A stretch of DNA of 64,000 bases from Chthonomonas sp. (GTDB taxonomy: Bacteria; Armatimonadota; Fimbriimonadia; Fimbriimonadales; Fimbriimonadaceae), in contig JAEURQ010000003.1 in NCBI GenBank assembly GCA_016788425.1, forward strand, positions 93,282-157,281. The letters run 5' to 3'. Under the pieces are notes generated by a model that saw only the letters and a program-made list of their open reading frames with translations, was not told the DNA's origin and ran no database searches. Position 1 is the first letter of the stretch. Each line of letters begins with the position of its first letter. Both the position numbers and the translations under genes were made by a program. Of the stretch, positions 48,762 to 57,343 are shown one piece after another.

Positions 48762-50674
48762 GCCGCTCGCTGCGACCGCAACACCAGGTTGACGAGGTGC
48801 GGGTCGAACCGGCCCGGCTCGCTGACGAACCCTTGTCCGGCATGCGCGTGCGCCTCGAACAAGATGGTGGCGAGTCGCGAGAGCAGCGGCACTTGGTCGC
48901 CCGATTTTCCGGTCGCGGCGCTGCCATCGTAGCTTTCGCGCGTACCTTCCAAGGTCGGCCACACCGTGCGGAGTTCGCCGGCTTCTTTTAGCAAACGCAA
49001 AGTGCGCTCGTTGCCGCTCGCCATCGCGTCGCTGTAGAGCGGTAATAGCTTCAGCACTGCTTTGAGAATCTGTTGCTGGCCCGCGCTTAGCGCCAGATCG
49101 ATGCTCAGCGATTGCAGCAGCCCGCCCTGCGCTTCGGCGAAGGCTTCGCCCGACTTGCGCCACTTGCCCTTGAGCACGGCGGTCAGATCAATCTCGGTTG
49201 CCGGGTCTTTGCCCGCGCCAAGCTCGGGCACGTAAAGCACGCAGCGGTTGCGGCCCGCGCCCTTGGCCTGATACAGCGCGACGTCGGCGGCTTTGAGCAA
49301 CGCCTGCGGCTCGCGAGAAATGTGCGGATACATCGCCACGCCCAGCGAGGCGGTCACCACGCGGCGCAATCCGCTGGCGGTGATGTATTCAATCTGCTCG
49401 ATCTTCTTGCGAATGCGTTCGGCCACGCGCATGGCCTCTTCGGCGCTGCTGTTGGGCAGAATCACGGTGAACTCTTCGCCGCCGTAGCGCGCGGCGAGAT
49501 CGTAGGGCCGAATCGCCTGGCGCATGGCGTCCACCACCTTGCGCAACACTTGGTCGCCCGCGTCGTGCCCCTCCTCCTCGTTGAACGAGCGGAAGTGGTC
49601 CACGTCGAGCATGATGACGCCCATTTCCTGGCCACTGCGCTCTTGTTCAAAGATGCGGCGGAGCAGAAACTCCTGCATGGCGCGGTGGTTGGCCACCCCG
49701 GTCAGCGGATCAATCGTCGCGAGCCGCTCAAACGACTCGAACATCAGCGCCGAGTTGAGCGCCAGCGCGAGGTGCTCGGCGACGGTCTCGAAGAACCCGC
49801 GCCGCTCGAAGAACTCAAAATCTTGGTCGCGAGCAATGAGCTCGAGCACGCCTAACAAGCGGTCGCCGATCATCAGCGGCAACACGAGCAGGCCGCCCGG
49901 CTTGAGGTAGCAGAACTTCGCTTCGAGATCGGCGGTGAGGATATGCCCCGACACTTGTCGCACCAGGAACGGTTCGCGCTTGCCGATGACCAACTCTGCG
50001 GCGCAAGTGTAGGTGCCGCTGTCGTGCAGTTGGGCGAGCAGAGTCGTGCCGTTGCGGTTGGCGCCAACGCTCGACCGCAGGTCGTACGCGCCGTTTTCGC
50101 CTTCCACCCACAGGAGGGCTACGCTCAGCTCGGCCACCGAGGCGATCTCGTGGACCGCGGAGTAGCAAATCGTCTCCAGGGTCTGATTCATCGTCAGCAC
50201 CTTGCCGATTTTGCGCAGGCCGCGCGCTTCAAATTCGAATCGTTGGGCTTGGCGCAGGTGCACTTCTTCGTCGGAGGCATCAACCGCAAGCAGCAACACT
50301 TCGTTGCCGTTGGGGTTTTTCAGCGGCCCGACAAAGTAGCGGCGTCCGTTGAGATACAGCGCGCCCTGCACGCCGCGAAACGCGTTCATCACCGTCGAGG
50401 CGAGCTCGGAATCCAGAATCGAGGTCTCGGCCAAATCGCGGACCATGCCCCAGGTTTTGCGCACGGTTCCGGCCGAATCAATGACCGCCATGCCGACGGC
50501 GTCGGGGTCGAGATTGTTGAGCAGAATCGCTTCGGGCAGGTCCAAGTAAAGCGGCGAACCATCGCCAAGGCGCAAGATGACCGGGAATCCAGACGTGGCT
50601 TCGCCCTCCAAGCAGGTACTCGCCGAGATACCGAGCTTGGCCAATGCCTCGCAAAACTGGTCCAGATTCGTCAT
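48758..50674 (-). CDS. GAF-GGDEF diguanylate cyclase with long C-terminal extension
   Basis: A 638-residue predicted soluble cyclase making cyclic di-GMP. An N-terminal sensor-like region (about 1-150, unrecognised) is followed by a GAF domain (about 165-315) and a GGDEF domain (about 330-490) with the active site ARYGGEEFTVIL and an upstream RPYD inhibitory site placed 5 residues before GGEEF. About 145 residues follow with no recognised fold; they look helical (LDLALSAGQQQILKAVLKLL-like, quoted as AGQQQILKAVLKLLPLY). No membrane segment is seen. No EAL or PilZ gene is in the window. Confidence 0.88.
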   Translation of the reverse strand: MTNLDQFCEALAKLGISASTCLEGEATSGFPVILRLGDGSPLYLDLPEAILLNNLDPDAVGMAVIDSAGTVRKTWGMVRDLAETSILDSELASTVMNAFRGVQGALYLNGRRYFVGPLKNPNGNEVLLLAVDASDEEVHLRQAQRFEFEARGLRKIGKVLTMNQTLETICYSAVHEIASVAELSVALLWVEGENGAYDLRSSVGANRNGTTLLAQLHDSGTYTCAAELVIGKREPFLVRQVSGHILTADLEAKFCYLKPGGLLVLPLMIGDRLLGVLELIARDQDFEFFERRGFFETVAEHLALALNSALMFESFERLATIDPLTGVANHRAMQEFLLRRIFEQERSGQEMGVIMLDVDHFRSFNEEEGHDAGDQVLRKVVDAMRQAIRPYDLAARYGGEEFTVILPNSSAEEAMRVAERIRKKIEQIEYITASGLRRVVTASLGVAMYPHISREPQALLKAADVALYQAKGAGRNRCVLYVPELGAGKDPATEIDLTAVLKGKWRKSGEAFAEAQGGLLQSLSIDLALSAGQQQILKAVLKLLPLYSDAMASGNERTLRLLKEAGELRTVWPTLEGTRESYDGSAATGKSGDQVPLLSRLATILFEAHAHAGQGFVSEPGRFDPHLVNLVLRSQRAA

Positions 50675-50741
50675 AACTGTCGCGCTGAGTCGCGGCCAAA
50701 AAGGTCAAACTCTCCCCCCGATTCAGGCGTCTAACTTCCCA

Positions 50742-52499
50742 GTGACTCACTTCATTCGTTCCACAGCGCTGGCCCTGGCGACCCTGGCAATTCTCAGTGG
50801 TTGCGGCGGCGGGGGAGGCGGCTCGGCGGCGGGCGCGCTGAACTACCGCACCTATTGGACATCGCGTGTGGACCCCGGTTCGGGCACCGGCCAATCGCAG
50901 ATTGTGGTGATTCGAAATGCCGCCGGCACTTCCCTGCGCAACATGGTGCTCGATCGCACCAGCGGCGATACGCTCAGCTTTACGGGTCTGCCGACCGGCA
51001 CCGTCACCGTCGAGTCGTTCCTTTACAGCCAAACCTCCGGCGACGGCACCCTGCTGGGTTCGGTGCGCACCGAAGTCGAGGTCACGGGCAGCGGCGCGGC
51101 CTCCGTGCAGACCGAAGTGGGTGGCACCGTGGATAGCGTGGAGATCAAGCCGGGTTCGGCGACGTGGCTCCAAACCCAGTCGAAGCAGTTTTACGCCCAG
51201 GCCAAGACCTCGGGCAACGCCTACGTGTTTAGCAATGCCGATAGTTATGTGTGGTCCACTCTCGGCGGCGTGGCCAGCATCAACAGCCAAGGCATCGCGC
51301 TGGGCAACACGGTGGGTTCGGGCGCGGTGCGCTGCACCCACACGCCATCGAGCGTCACCGGATCGGCACCGATTACCATCGCCGAATTCAACGCCACGCG
51401 CACCAAGTGGACGATCTTGGTGTATCTCAACGCGGCCAACGATTTGTATAGCTATTCCGATCTGAACGTGAACCAAATGGAGCAGGTCACCACCGGCGAC
51501 GTGCGGTTTGTCGTGCAGTGGAAGCAGTCGCAAGACCAGTTTTCGCAGTCCACGTTCGATGGCACGCGGCGGTACTTGGTCAAGCGCGACAGCAACACCT
51601 CGACGCTGGGGAGCCAGCTTGTCGAGGACATGGGCACCGAGGTGGACATGGGTGCCAACCAGACTCTGCGCGACTTTATCGAGTGGGGCAAGACCAACTA
51701 TCCGAGCGACCGGGTCGGCCTGATCGTGTGGAATCACGGCAGCGGGTGGAGTCGCAACAACGACCTCGCCTGGACTCGCGGCGTTTCGTTTGACGATCAA
51801 ACCGGATCGAGCATCGACACTTGGGAACTGGATCAGTGCCTCACCGGCTACCACTTTGACTTCCTGGCGTGGGATGCCAGCCTCATGCAGATGGCCGAGA
51901 TTATGTACGAGGTGAAGGACTACACCGACTACGTGATTGGCAGCGAGGAGAGCCCGCCCGGCGAAGGCTATCCCTACCAAAGCGTGTTTGCGCCATTTGC
52001 CGCTAACCCTGACGCGACCACCGCAAGCCTGACCAAGGGCTTTGTGGATGGCATGGTGAACAACCCGCCTTACGCAAGCCGCAAGATCACCCAGAGCGTG
52101 ATTGACACGAGCAAGTTGCCGGCGCTAGCCAGCGCCGTGCGCGACTACAAGACCGCGCTGATTGCCAATGCCAACGCGCTCACCGCGCCGATTCCAGCGG
52201 CCCGCGCGATTACGCAAAACTATTCGGGGCGCACGTTCTACGATCTGCGGCACTTCATTCAGCGCCTCAGCGAACAGGAGGGCACGCCCAATGCGGTGAA
52301 AACCGCCGGGGCGGCGGTCGAGGCCGCGGCGGTCAACGCGATTCTGTGGGAAGGCCACAACTCGGTATCGCCGAACAGCAAGGGCATTTCCATTGAGCTT
52401 GGCGCGAGTTCGCAGTTCACGTCGCGGGCGACGGACTACGCGCGCCTGAAGTGGGCGACCGACTCGCAGTGGGGTCAGTTCTTGTTGCAAGCACCCTAA
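50742..52499 (+). CDS. Clostripain-family (C11) lipoprotein with Cys-to-Ser change
   Basis: A 585-residue lipoprotein, start GTG: MTHFIRSTALALATLAILSGC with lipobox LSGC and a Gly run. Residues about 30-215 are beta-rich (Ig-like, including a BIG-2-like VSSVEIKPGSATW type segment), and about 215-585 are clostripain-like: WTILVYLNAANDLYSY, VGLIVWNHGSGW with the catalytic His, and FDFLAWDASLMQMAEIMYEV. The family has DACLM at the last site; here it is DASLM, so the nucleophile Cys is Ser. Either it is inactive or it uses Ser. The frame upstream of 50742 is antisense to the GGDEF gene. Confidence 0.82.
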   Translation: MTHFIRSTALALATLAILSGCGGGGGGSAAGALNYRTYWTSRVDPGSGTGQSQIVVIRNAAGTSLRNMVLDRTSGDTLSFTGLPTGTVTVESFLYSQTSGDGTLLGSVRTEVEVTGSGAASVQTEVGGTVDSVEIKPGSATWLQTQSKQFYAQAKTSGNAYVFSNADSYVWSTLGGVASINSQGIALGNTVGSGAVRCTHTPSSVTGSAPITIAEFNATRTKWTILVYLNAANDLYSYSDLNVNQMEQVTTGDVRFVVQWKQSQDQFSQSTFDGTRRYLVKRDSNTSTLGSQLVEDMGTEVDMGANQTLRDFIEWGKTNYPSDRVGLIVWNHGSGWSRNNDLAWTRGVSFDDQTGSSIDTWELDQCLTGYHFDFLAWDASLMQMAEIMYEVKDYTDYVIGSEESPPGEGYPYQSVFAPFAANPDATTASLTKGFVDGMVNNPPYASRKITQSVIDTSKLPALASAVRDYKTALIANANALTAPIPAARAITQNYSGRTFYDLRHFIQRLSEQEGTPNAVKTAGAAVEAAAVNAILWEGHNSVSPNSKGISIELGASSQFTSRATDYARLKWATDSQWGQFLLQAP

Positions 52500-52514
52500 A
52501 GCGCACGAGACACG

Positions 52515-52520
52515 TATAAT
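52515..52520 (+). promoter_or_regulatory. -10 box (TATAAT) abutting terC-like ATG
   Basis: A perfect TATAAT ends 6 bases before the ATG at 52527, leaving no space for a Mn2+ riboswitch. Confidence 0.65.
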
Positions 52521-52526
52521 CCAGCG

Positions 52527-53273
52527 ATGGATCTATTTAGTTGGGTGAGCGATCCTTCGGCTTGGGTCGCTCTTCTCACGTTGACGATTCTCGAGATTGT
52601 TCTCGGGATCGACAACATCATCTTCATTTCGATTTTGAGCGGCAAGTTGCCGCCCGAAGAGCGCGCGAAGGCCCGAAACCTGGGCCTGGCCGTCGCTCTC
52701 ATCAGCCGCATCTTGTTGCTGCTCAGCATCAAATGGGTGATGGGCCTCACCGATCCGGTGTTCACGGTGCCCTGGCTCGGTGCCTCCGCCGAAGCGCAAC
52801 AGGTCAACTGGCGCGACATCATCCTCGGCGTGGGCGGGATGTTCCTCATCTGGAAGTCGGTCAAGGAGATCCACCACAAGCTCGAAGGCGACGAATCGCA
52901 TGGCGAATCCGGCGTCAAGGCGACGCTTCCGGCGATCATCGCGCAGATTTTCGTGCTGGACATCGTGTTCTCGCTCGATAGCGTGATCACCGCCGTCGGC
53001 ATGGCCGACAAGATCGGCGTGATGATCGTCGCGGTCGTCATCGCGGTCGGGTTCATGCTGTTCTTTGCGCGGAGCATCAGCGAGTTCGTCGAGAAGCATC
53101 CGACCATCAAGGTGCTGGCGCTTTCGTTCCTCATTCTCATCGGCGTGAACTTGGTCGCAGAGTCCACTGGCATGCACATTCCCAAGGCGTACACGTACTT
53201 CGCGATGGCGTTTGCGGTGATCGTGGAGATGATTAATTTGCGCGTACGGCACAAATCTGGCCCGGCTAGCTAG
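52527..53273 (+). CDS. TerC-family membrane protein
   Basis: A 248-residue multi-pass protein of the TerC/Alx family, members of which export Mn2+ or support metal loading of secreted proteins. The paired acidic motifs are EIVLGIDNIIFISIL in the first helix and DIVFSLDSVITAVGM in the fifth. Seven hydrophobic segments are visible. In many bacteria this family is controlled by the yybP-ykoY riboswitch, but here the start lies only 6 bases after the -10. Confidence 0.92.
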   Translation: MDLFSWVSDPSAWVALLTLTILEIVLGIDNIIFISILSGKLPPEERAKARNLGLAVALISRILLLLSIKWVMGLTDPVFTVPWLGASAEAQQVNWRDIILGVGGMFLIWKSVKEIHHKLEGDESHGESGVKATLPAIIAQIFVLDIVFSLDSVITAVGMADKIGVMIVAVVIAVGFMLFFARSISEFVEKHPTIKVLALSFLILIGVNLVAESTGMHIPKAYTYFAMAFAVIVEMINLRVRHKSGPAS

Positions 53274-53296
53274 TGACAGCGTGGGTTGCCGACCGA

Positions 53297-53302
53297 TATA
53301 AT
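53297..53302 (+). promoter_or_regulatory. -10 box (TATAAT) for the ASCH gene
   Basis: TATAAT lies 11 bases before the ATG at 53314, predicting a leader of about 5 bases. Confidence 0.5.
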
Positions 53303-53313
53303 GGAGAGCCTGC

Positions 53314-53664
53314 ATGTTTGCCCTGAATTTTTACACCGACCTTTATGAAGACGTGCTCCGCACGGGCCGCAAAACGGCGACGATTCGCCTGGGCGACAAG
53401 TCGGACAAGTACAGTTCGGGAAGCATTGTGTGGGTGACGGTCGGCAACCGCTACGCACGTCGCCAGAAGCTGTATTCGGCGATTATTGACAAGGTGGAAG
53501 TTAAGCCGATCAGCGAGCTTTCGCCGCGCGATATTGAGCGCGAGAACCCCGAGCTTCGCACGCAAGACGAAATGATTACGCTGCTCACCCGGGTGTACGG
53601 CGAGTTCGTGACGCCCGCGCATATCGTCACCGTTGTGCACTTTTCGCGCGTTGATGAGCATTAA
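53314..53664 (+). CDS. ASCH-domain protein, 116 aa
   Basis: A small cytosolic protein with the ASCH (PUA-like) RNA-binding fold. LNFYTDLYEDVLRTGRKTATIRLGDKSDKY matches the family's opening strand and KxxTxR..., quoted as VLRTGRKTATIRLGDK; VWVTVGN and AIIDKVEVKPISEL follow. ASCH proteins are linked to RNA or nucleoside handling; some are N4-acetylcytidine hydrolases. The gene follows the TerC-like gene by 40 bases with its own -10. Confidence 0.75.
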   Translation: MFALNFYTDLYEDVLRTGRKTATIRLGDKSDKYSSGSIVWVTVGNRYARRQKLYSAIIDKVEVKPISELSPRDIERENPELRTQDEMITLLTRVYGEFVTPAHIVTVVHFSRVDEH

Positions 53665-53730
53665 GCACTAGAAAACGCAACTGTTTTCATGCCCGACTTG
53701 TTAGAATATGGCAAGTAGGTTATTGTTGTC

Positions 53731-55362
53731 ATGAGAACTCGTCAAGGTAAATCGCTCGTTATTGGTCTGGCCGCTACGGCTGGTCTCGCCGTCGCCGGAG
53801 GAATCGCTTACAAGATGCTGAGCGACCGCAAGGGCGAAAGCGCGCTGCAATACGTCCCCGCCGACTCCGTTTTCGTAATGTCGTTTGACACCGCGCCGAG
53901 CGCACGTCAGGCGCTGACCATGCAAACCATCGCCAAGGCGCTGGAGCGCGAGGGCCTCGACAAGAAGTTCGACGAGACCGTCGCCGGCATGCTGCAGGGC
54001 CACCCGCTTGCGAACGAACTCCGCAAGAACTTAGCGACCAGCTACGCCATGGCCGTGTGGCTCGGCCCGAACAAGACTCCGCAAATGGCCGGTTTCTTCG
54101 CCGTGAAAGATCGCGGCCGCGTGGAAGACTTGGTGCGCAAGGGCGCTGGCGAAAAGGCGCCAATTACCCTGAACATGATGGGTGACTACTTGGTGGTCAC
54201 CGACACCCAGAACACGTTCCAAAAGATTCTCGACGTGAAGGAGCAAAAGACGCCCAACATCTTGAGCGTCCCGGGGTACAAGTCATGCCGCGAGGTATTG
54301 CCGAGCGACGCGAACCTGCTGGTGTACAGCGACTACGGGAAAGCCGCGGAATTGGCGGGTGCGGCCGCAAACAACAACGCCATGAGCGAGCTGACCGCCT
54401 ACTCCCTGGGCATGAGCATCACGATTCAGGGCGACGGCCTGGCCTTGGACGTTTCGACGATCCCATTCAAGAAGGATTCGATGGTCGCCAAGATGGCGAC
54501 GGAGATGAAACCCATTAACCAAACCGAGCTGAACCGCATTCCCGCCGGGAGCCTGGGATTCCTGGCGTATCAAGGAATGGGTGCATTCCTGACCCAGTAC
54601 TCCGAAGCGGTCAGTGCCGTGGTTCCGGACGCCAAGAAGATGATCTCGGAGTTCGAAACGAAGTCGGGTCTAAGCCTCGAGAACGATGTCAAGCCGCTAC
54701 TCGCCGGGACGTTCTCGGCGGGCGTGTATTCCTCGGCCTCGGGCAAACCGACCGATGTTGATTTCTTCATTCGCGCCGAAGGCGATGCCGGAGCCGCAAC
54801 CCGCGTCGGCGCCGCGATTCGCAAGTCGGCCTCCAACCGCGAGATGGCCGGCTCGCAAGCCATGACGTTCGCGCCGATTGAAGTCGCCGGCAAACCAGCC
54901 TGGGAAGGCAAGGGCACCTCGCAACCGATGATCATGTCGGAGTACGAAAACGGTCTCACGCTGGCTTCGAGCAAGACGATGATGGAATCGCTTGTCACGG
55001 GCACCAAGCCGTTAAGCGGCGACGCCTCGACGACGTCGTTCTTGAGCAAGCAGGGCAACGACGACTCGTTCGTGGTCGTGTTTAATCACGGCCGGATGTT
55101 GACTCGCTTTGAAAAGCAGATCACCGAATCGCAGGGTGGAAGAGGCCCGGCGTTCGCCGACATTCTCGCTGCGGTTGGTGGCGAATCAGCGGCCATCACC
55201 ATGACCTCGGGCAAGAATGGCGAGCGCATGATAGGTCGGCTGTTTATTCCGCTGAACTACGACAAGCTGATCGGCCTCATCGGCACGGCCATGCGCGAGC
55301 AGGAATCGGGCCGCCCGTCAATGTCGGGCGAAGGGATGCCGACATCGCCGGAATTGAAGTAA
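53731..55362 (+). CDS. DUF3352 exported protein, 543 aa
   Basis: A membrane-anchored or secreted protein with an N-terminal helix (about 8-28, SLVIGLAATAGLAVAGGIAY). The start of the mature part, ALQYVPADSVFVMSFD, is typical of DUF3352 (LPadt...), followed by long alternating alpha/beta sequence. Function of the family is unknown. TAGAAT at 53702-53707 may be the -10 with a leader of about 17 bases. It is followed after 5 bases by a 97-residue gene, so the two form an operon. Confidence 0.78.
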   Translation: MRTRQGKSLVIGLAATAGLAVAGGIAYKMLSDRKGESALQYVPADSVFVMSFDTAPSARQALTMQTIAKALEREGLDKKFDETVAGMLQGHPLANELRKNLATSYAMAVWLGPNKTPQMAGFFAVKDRGRVEDLVRKGAGEKAPITLNMMGDYLVVTDTQNTFQKILDVKEQKTPNILSVPGYKSCREVLPSDANLLVYSDYGKAAELAGAAANNNAMSELTAYSLGMSITIQGDGLALDVSTIPFKKDSMVAKMATEMKPINQTELNRIPAGSLGFLAYQGMGAFLTQYSEAVSAVVPDAKKMISEFETKSGLSLENDVKPLLAGTFSAGVYSSASGKPTDVDFFIRAEGDAGAATRVGAAIRKSASNREMAGSQAMTFAPIEVAGKPAWEGKGTSQPMIMSEYENGLTLASSKTMMESLVTGTKPLSGDASTTSFLSKQGNDDSFVVVFNHGRMLTRFEKQITESQGGRGPAFADILAAVGGESAAITMTSGKNGERMIGRLFIPLNYDKLIGLIGTAMREQESGRPSMSGEGMPTSPELK

Positions 55363-55367
55363 GAAAG

Positions 55368-55661
55368 ATGGCACCGCATTCTATCCGGAGCGAACAGGAG
55401 TGGGCAGAGCTCAAGTCCTCTGCCTCGTTTTGGGTCAGGGTAAAGGTGTTTCTCGGGCTCTCCTCCCCGCCTTCTGTGCTACGGCTCGAAGAGCTCTCGG
55501 CAGAGGAAAGGGCGGCCACGGTCAAGGCGATGGCAGATGCTTTGCCCGCGGACCGCAAGGCCCGCGCGGCGGCAATTCGCGATGGGAAAATCTTGTACCC
55601 ATCGGTGGTAGACGAAATCGATCCTAACGACCCAGACATTCTCGCCGCCCTCAACACCTAA
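55368..55661 (+). CDS. Hypothetical protein, 97 aa
   Basis: An unrecognised soluble protein, MAPHSIRSEQEWAELKSSAS..., mostly helical, with an Ala/Arg-rich middle (ERAATVKAMADALPADRKAR). It starts 5 bases after the DUF3352 stop (AAGAAAG before the ATG) and is followed by a strong terminator. It may be a partner of the DUF3352 protein. Confidence 0.72.
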   Translation: MAPHSIRSEQEWAELKSSASFWVRVKVFLGLSSPPSVLRLEELSAEERAATVKAMADALPADRKARAAAIRDGKILYPSVVDEIDPNDPDILAALNT

Positions 55662-55674
55662 GTTGCAGAAAAAG

Positions 55675-55711
55675 AACGCCCCCGACGCCGACTGGCGCGG
55701 GGGCGTTTTTT
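55675..55711. terminator. Strong bidirectional terminator
   Basis: The outer arms AACGCCCCCG (55675-55684) and CGGGGGCGTT (55698-55707) and the inner stem CGCC-gact-GGCG are followed by a T-tract. An A-run on the left lets it also serve the convergent ndk gene. Confidence 0.92.
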
Positions 55712-55728
55712 CGTCTGCCTAAACCAGC

Positions 55729-56142
55729 TTAGCGAGCCAAGCCTTCGGGGAACCAAAGGCCGAGTTCGCGCTCCGAAGCCTCGGGGTCGCTCGAACTGTG
55801 AACCAGGTTGTCGTCAATCGTCAACGCGAAGTCGCCGCGAACCGTACCCGGCGTCGCGTCGAGGGGGTTTGTCGCGCCCATCATCGCGCGAATCGCCTTC
55901 ACCGCGTTGGTACCGCTGACCGCCATCGCGACAATCGCGCCGCTGGTCAGGTAGTCGCAAACATCCTTAAAGAACGGGCGCTCGGCGTGCTCGGCGTAGT
56001 GGGCTTCCACCGTGGCGCGCTCCGGCTGCACCAACTTCATGGCGGCGATCGTCAGGCCACGAGCCTCGATGCGGCGTGTGATCTCGCCGATAAGATTGCG
56101 GCTCACTCCGCCGGGCTTAATTAGAACAAGTGTTGTTTCCAT
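55729..56142 (-). CDS. ndk: Nucleoside diphosphate kinase
   Basis: A 137-residue enzyme balancing NTP pools. METTLVLIKPGGVSRNLIGE is the family start, so 56142 is chosen over an ATG at 56163. MMGATNPLDATPGTVRGDFA and the catalytic His in DNLVHSSSDPE are present. Minus-strand CATAAT lies 9 bases before the ATG, so the leader is at most 2-3 bases. Diverges from a DinB-like gene. Confidence 0.96.
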   Translation of the reverse strand: METTLVLIKPGGVSRNLIGEITRRIEARGLTIAAMKLVQPERATVEAHYAEHAERPFFKDVCDYLTSGAIVAMAVSGTNAVKAIRAMMGATNPLDATPGTVRGDFALTIDDNLVHSSSDPEASERELGLWFPEGLAR

Positions 56143-56171
56143 GCTTGACCTATTATGAAACATCCCGGCGG

Positions 56172-56177
56172 TAACCT
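56172..56177 (+). promoter_or_regulatory. -10 box (TAACCT) abutting DinB-like ATG
   Basis: TAACCT ends 6 bases before the ATG at 56184. Confidence 0.45.
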
Positions 56178-56183
56178 GAGCGC

Positions 56184-56648
56184 ATGACCGCTCAGGAACT
56201 GCTCGCTCGCCAACTTCTTAACCAACAAGGCGCCTTCATCGCCATGGTCAACCGCGTGCCCGCCGATAAGCTCGCCTGGGTTCCGCAAGAAGGCATGCGC
56301 AGCGCCCTGGACCAATATCAAGAAGTCGCGACCGCGCTCAGCGCCAACTGGGAGGTCTACAGCGAGCGCAAGGCATCCTTCGCCGCCGAGAACATGGCGC
56401 GGTGGGCCCGCAATCGCGCGCTCATCACCGATCCCACCGAGCTGGAGCGGCTCCTGCGGGCCGACACCCAGCGCCTCATTGACCACGTGGCCACGCTCAC
56501 CGAAGCCGACCTCGAAGCCAACGTCGAAATGCCGTGGGGCGAGCACCGCGTCGCCGACACCGTGACCTATCACACCTGGAACATGGCCTACCACGAAGGG
56601 CAGATCGCCTACCTGTTGCAGTTGCTCGGCATCAACCCCATGGGCTAA
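56184..56648 (+). CDS. DinB-like four-helix protein, paralogue 1
   Basis: A 154-residue DinB/DUF664-type four-helix bundle. MTAQELLARQLLNQQGAFIAM starts helix 1, and the C-terminal HTWNMAYHEGQIAYLLQLLG carries the two His typical of the metal site. The first metal His usually found in helix 2 is not obvious. Related proteins are metal-dependent thiol transferases or stress proteins. A similar gene follows after 12 bases. Confidence 0.82.
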   Translation: MTAQELLARQLLNQQGAFIAMVNRVPADKLAWVPQEGMRSALDQYQEVATALSANWEVYSERKASFAAENMARWARNRALITDPTELERLLRADTQRLIDHVATLTEADLEANVEMPWGEHRVADTVTYHTWNMAYHEGQIAYLLQLLGINPMG

Positions 56649-56660
56649 GCTAAACATCCT

Positions 56661-57128
56661 ATGCGAGTTCAAGATTTTATTGCGGATCAAACCGCGTTCT
56701 GCTGCGAAGGGCTGATTCGACAAGCCGAGGCGCTCCCCGCCGACAAGGTCACCTGGCAACCCGAAGGCGCGCGCAGCGCTCTCGACCAAGTCGCCGAGTG
56801 CGCCATTATCTGCGGCCACATGCCGGCCACGCTCACGGCCAAAACCATGCCCGATTTCACGCCCGAGATGATCGCCGAATTCGAGGCCACCAAGGCTCAG
56901 CTCGACACGTTGGAGAAAGCCGCCGCCGCCCTGCGTACGGCCAACGCCGCCCTGGTGGACTACATCCGCGGCATGGCCGATGCCGACCTGGAAGGGCAAA
57001 TGAAGTTCTGGGGTCCCGAGCCGTGGCGCGTGGCCGACGTGGCCGACTACCACCGCTGGAACATGGTCTATCACACCGGGCAAATCTGCTACATGCAGAC
57101 GCTCCTCGGCGACAAGGACATGCACTAA
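56661..57128 (+). CDS. DinB-like four-helix protein, paralogue 2
   Basis: A 155-residue paralogue of the preceding gene (shared PADK..W.P...RSALDQ and the YHRWNMVYHTGQICYMQTLLG tail). It has an additional His in IICGHMPATL that could complete the metal site missing in paralogue 1. It lies 12 bases downstream and is probably co-transcribed. A hairpin without T-tract follows (57153-57177). Confidence 0.82.
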   Translation: MRVQDFIADQTAFCCEGLIRQAEALPADKVTWQPEGARSALDQVAECAIICGHMPATLTAKTMPDFTPEMIAEFEATKAQLDTLEKAAAALRTANAALVDYIRGMADADLEGQMKFWGPEPWRVADVADYHRWNMVYHTGQICYMQTLLGDKDMH

Positions 57129-57152
57129 GCGCGAACGGCAGGCGAAAGAAAA

Positions 57153-57222
57153 GGGATTCGCCCAGTTGGGCGAACCCCTGCAGTGGCCATTGCTGACCAA
57201 TCAACTTGGACTCAATGAGTCC
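57153..57222 (+). other. Two hairpins in the dinB/nucleotidyltransferase gap
   Basis: GGGaTTCGCCC-agtt-GGGCGAACCC (57153-57177) is a stable stem with one bulge but no plus-strand T-tract. GGACTC-aat-GAGTCC (57208-57222) is a second one. No gene is seen in the 215-base gap (57129-57343). Confidence 0.5.
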
Positions 57223-57330
57223 GCCATGATTGTACGCTGTTTGTGACAACCAAACAAGGGGTTTTTGGCAAACCTAGAATTTGTACCGGGAAAAAGGGCG
57301 GAACCAGCTTCGTTGGCGGCCTAAACCACG

Positions 57331-57336
57331 TACAAT
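57331..57336 (+). promoter_or_regulatory. -10 box (TACAAT) abutting nucleotidyltransferase ATG
   Basis: TACAAT ends 7 bases before the ATG at 57344. Confidence 0.55.
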
Positions 57337-57343
57337 TGACTAT

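Noticed and set aside
47475-49163. 562-aa minus-strand open frame across purA
   Set aside because: GC-rich antisense shadow of purA and the GGDEF gene, with Arg/His-rich composition and no domain.
52480-52526. yybP-ykoY Mn2+ riboswitch ahead of the TerC-family gene
   Set aside because: The -10 box lies 6 bases before the ATG and the previous gene ends at 52499, so there is no leader.
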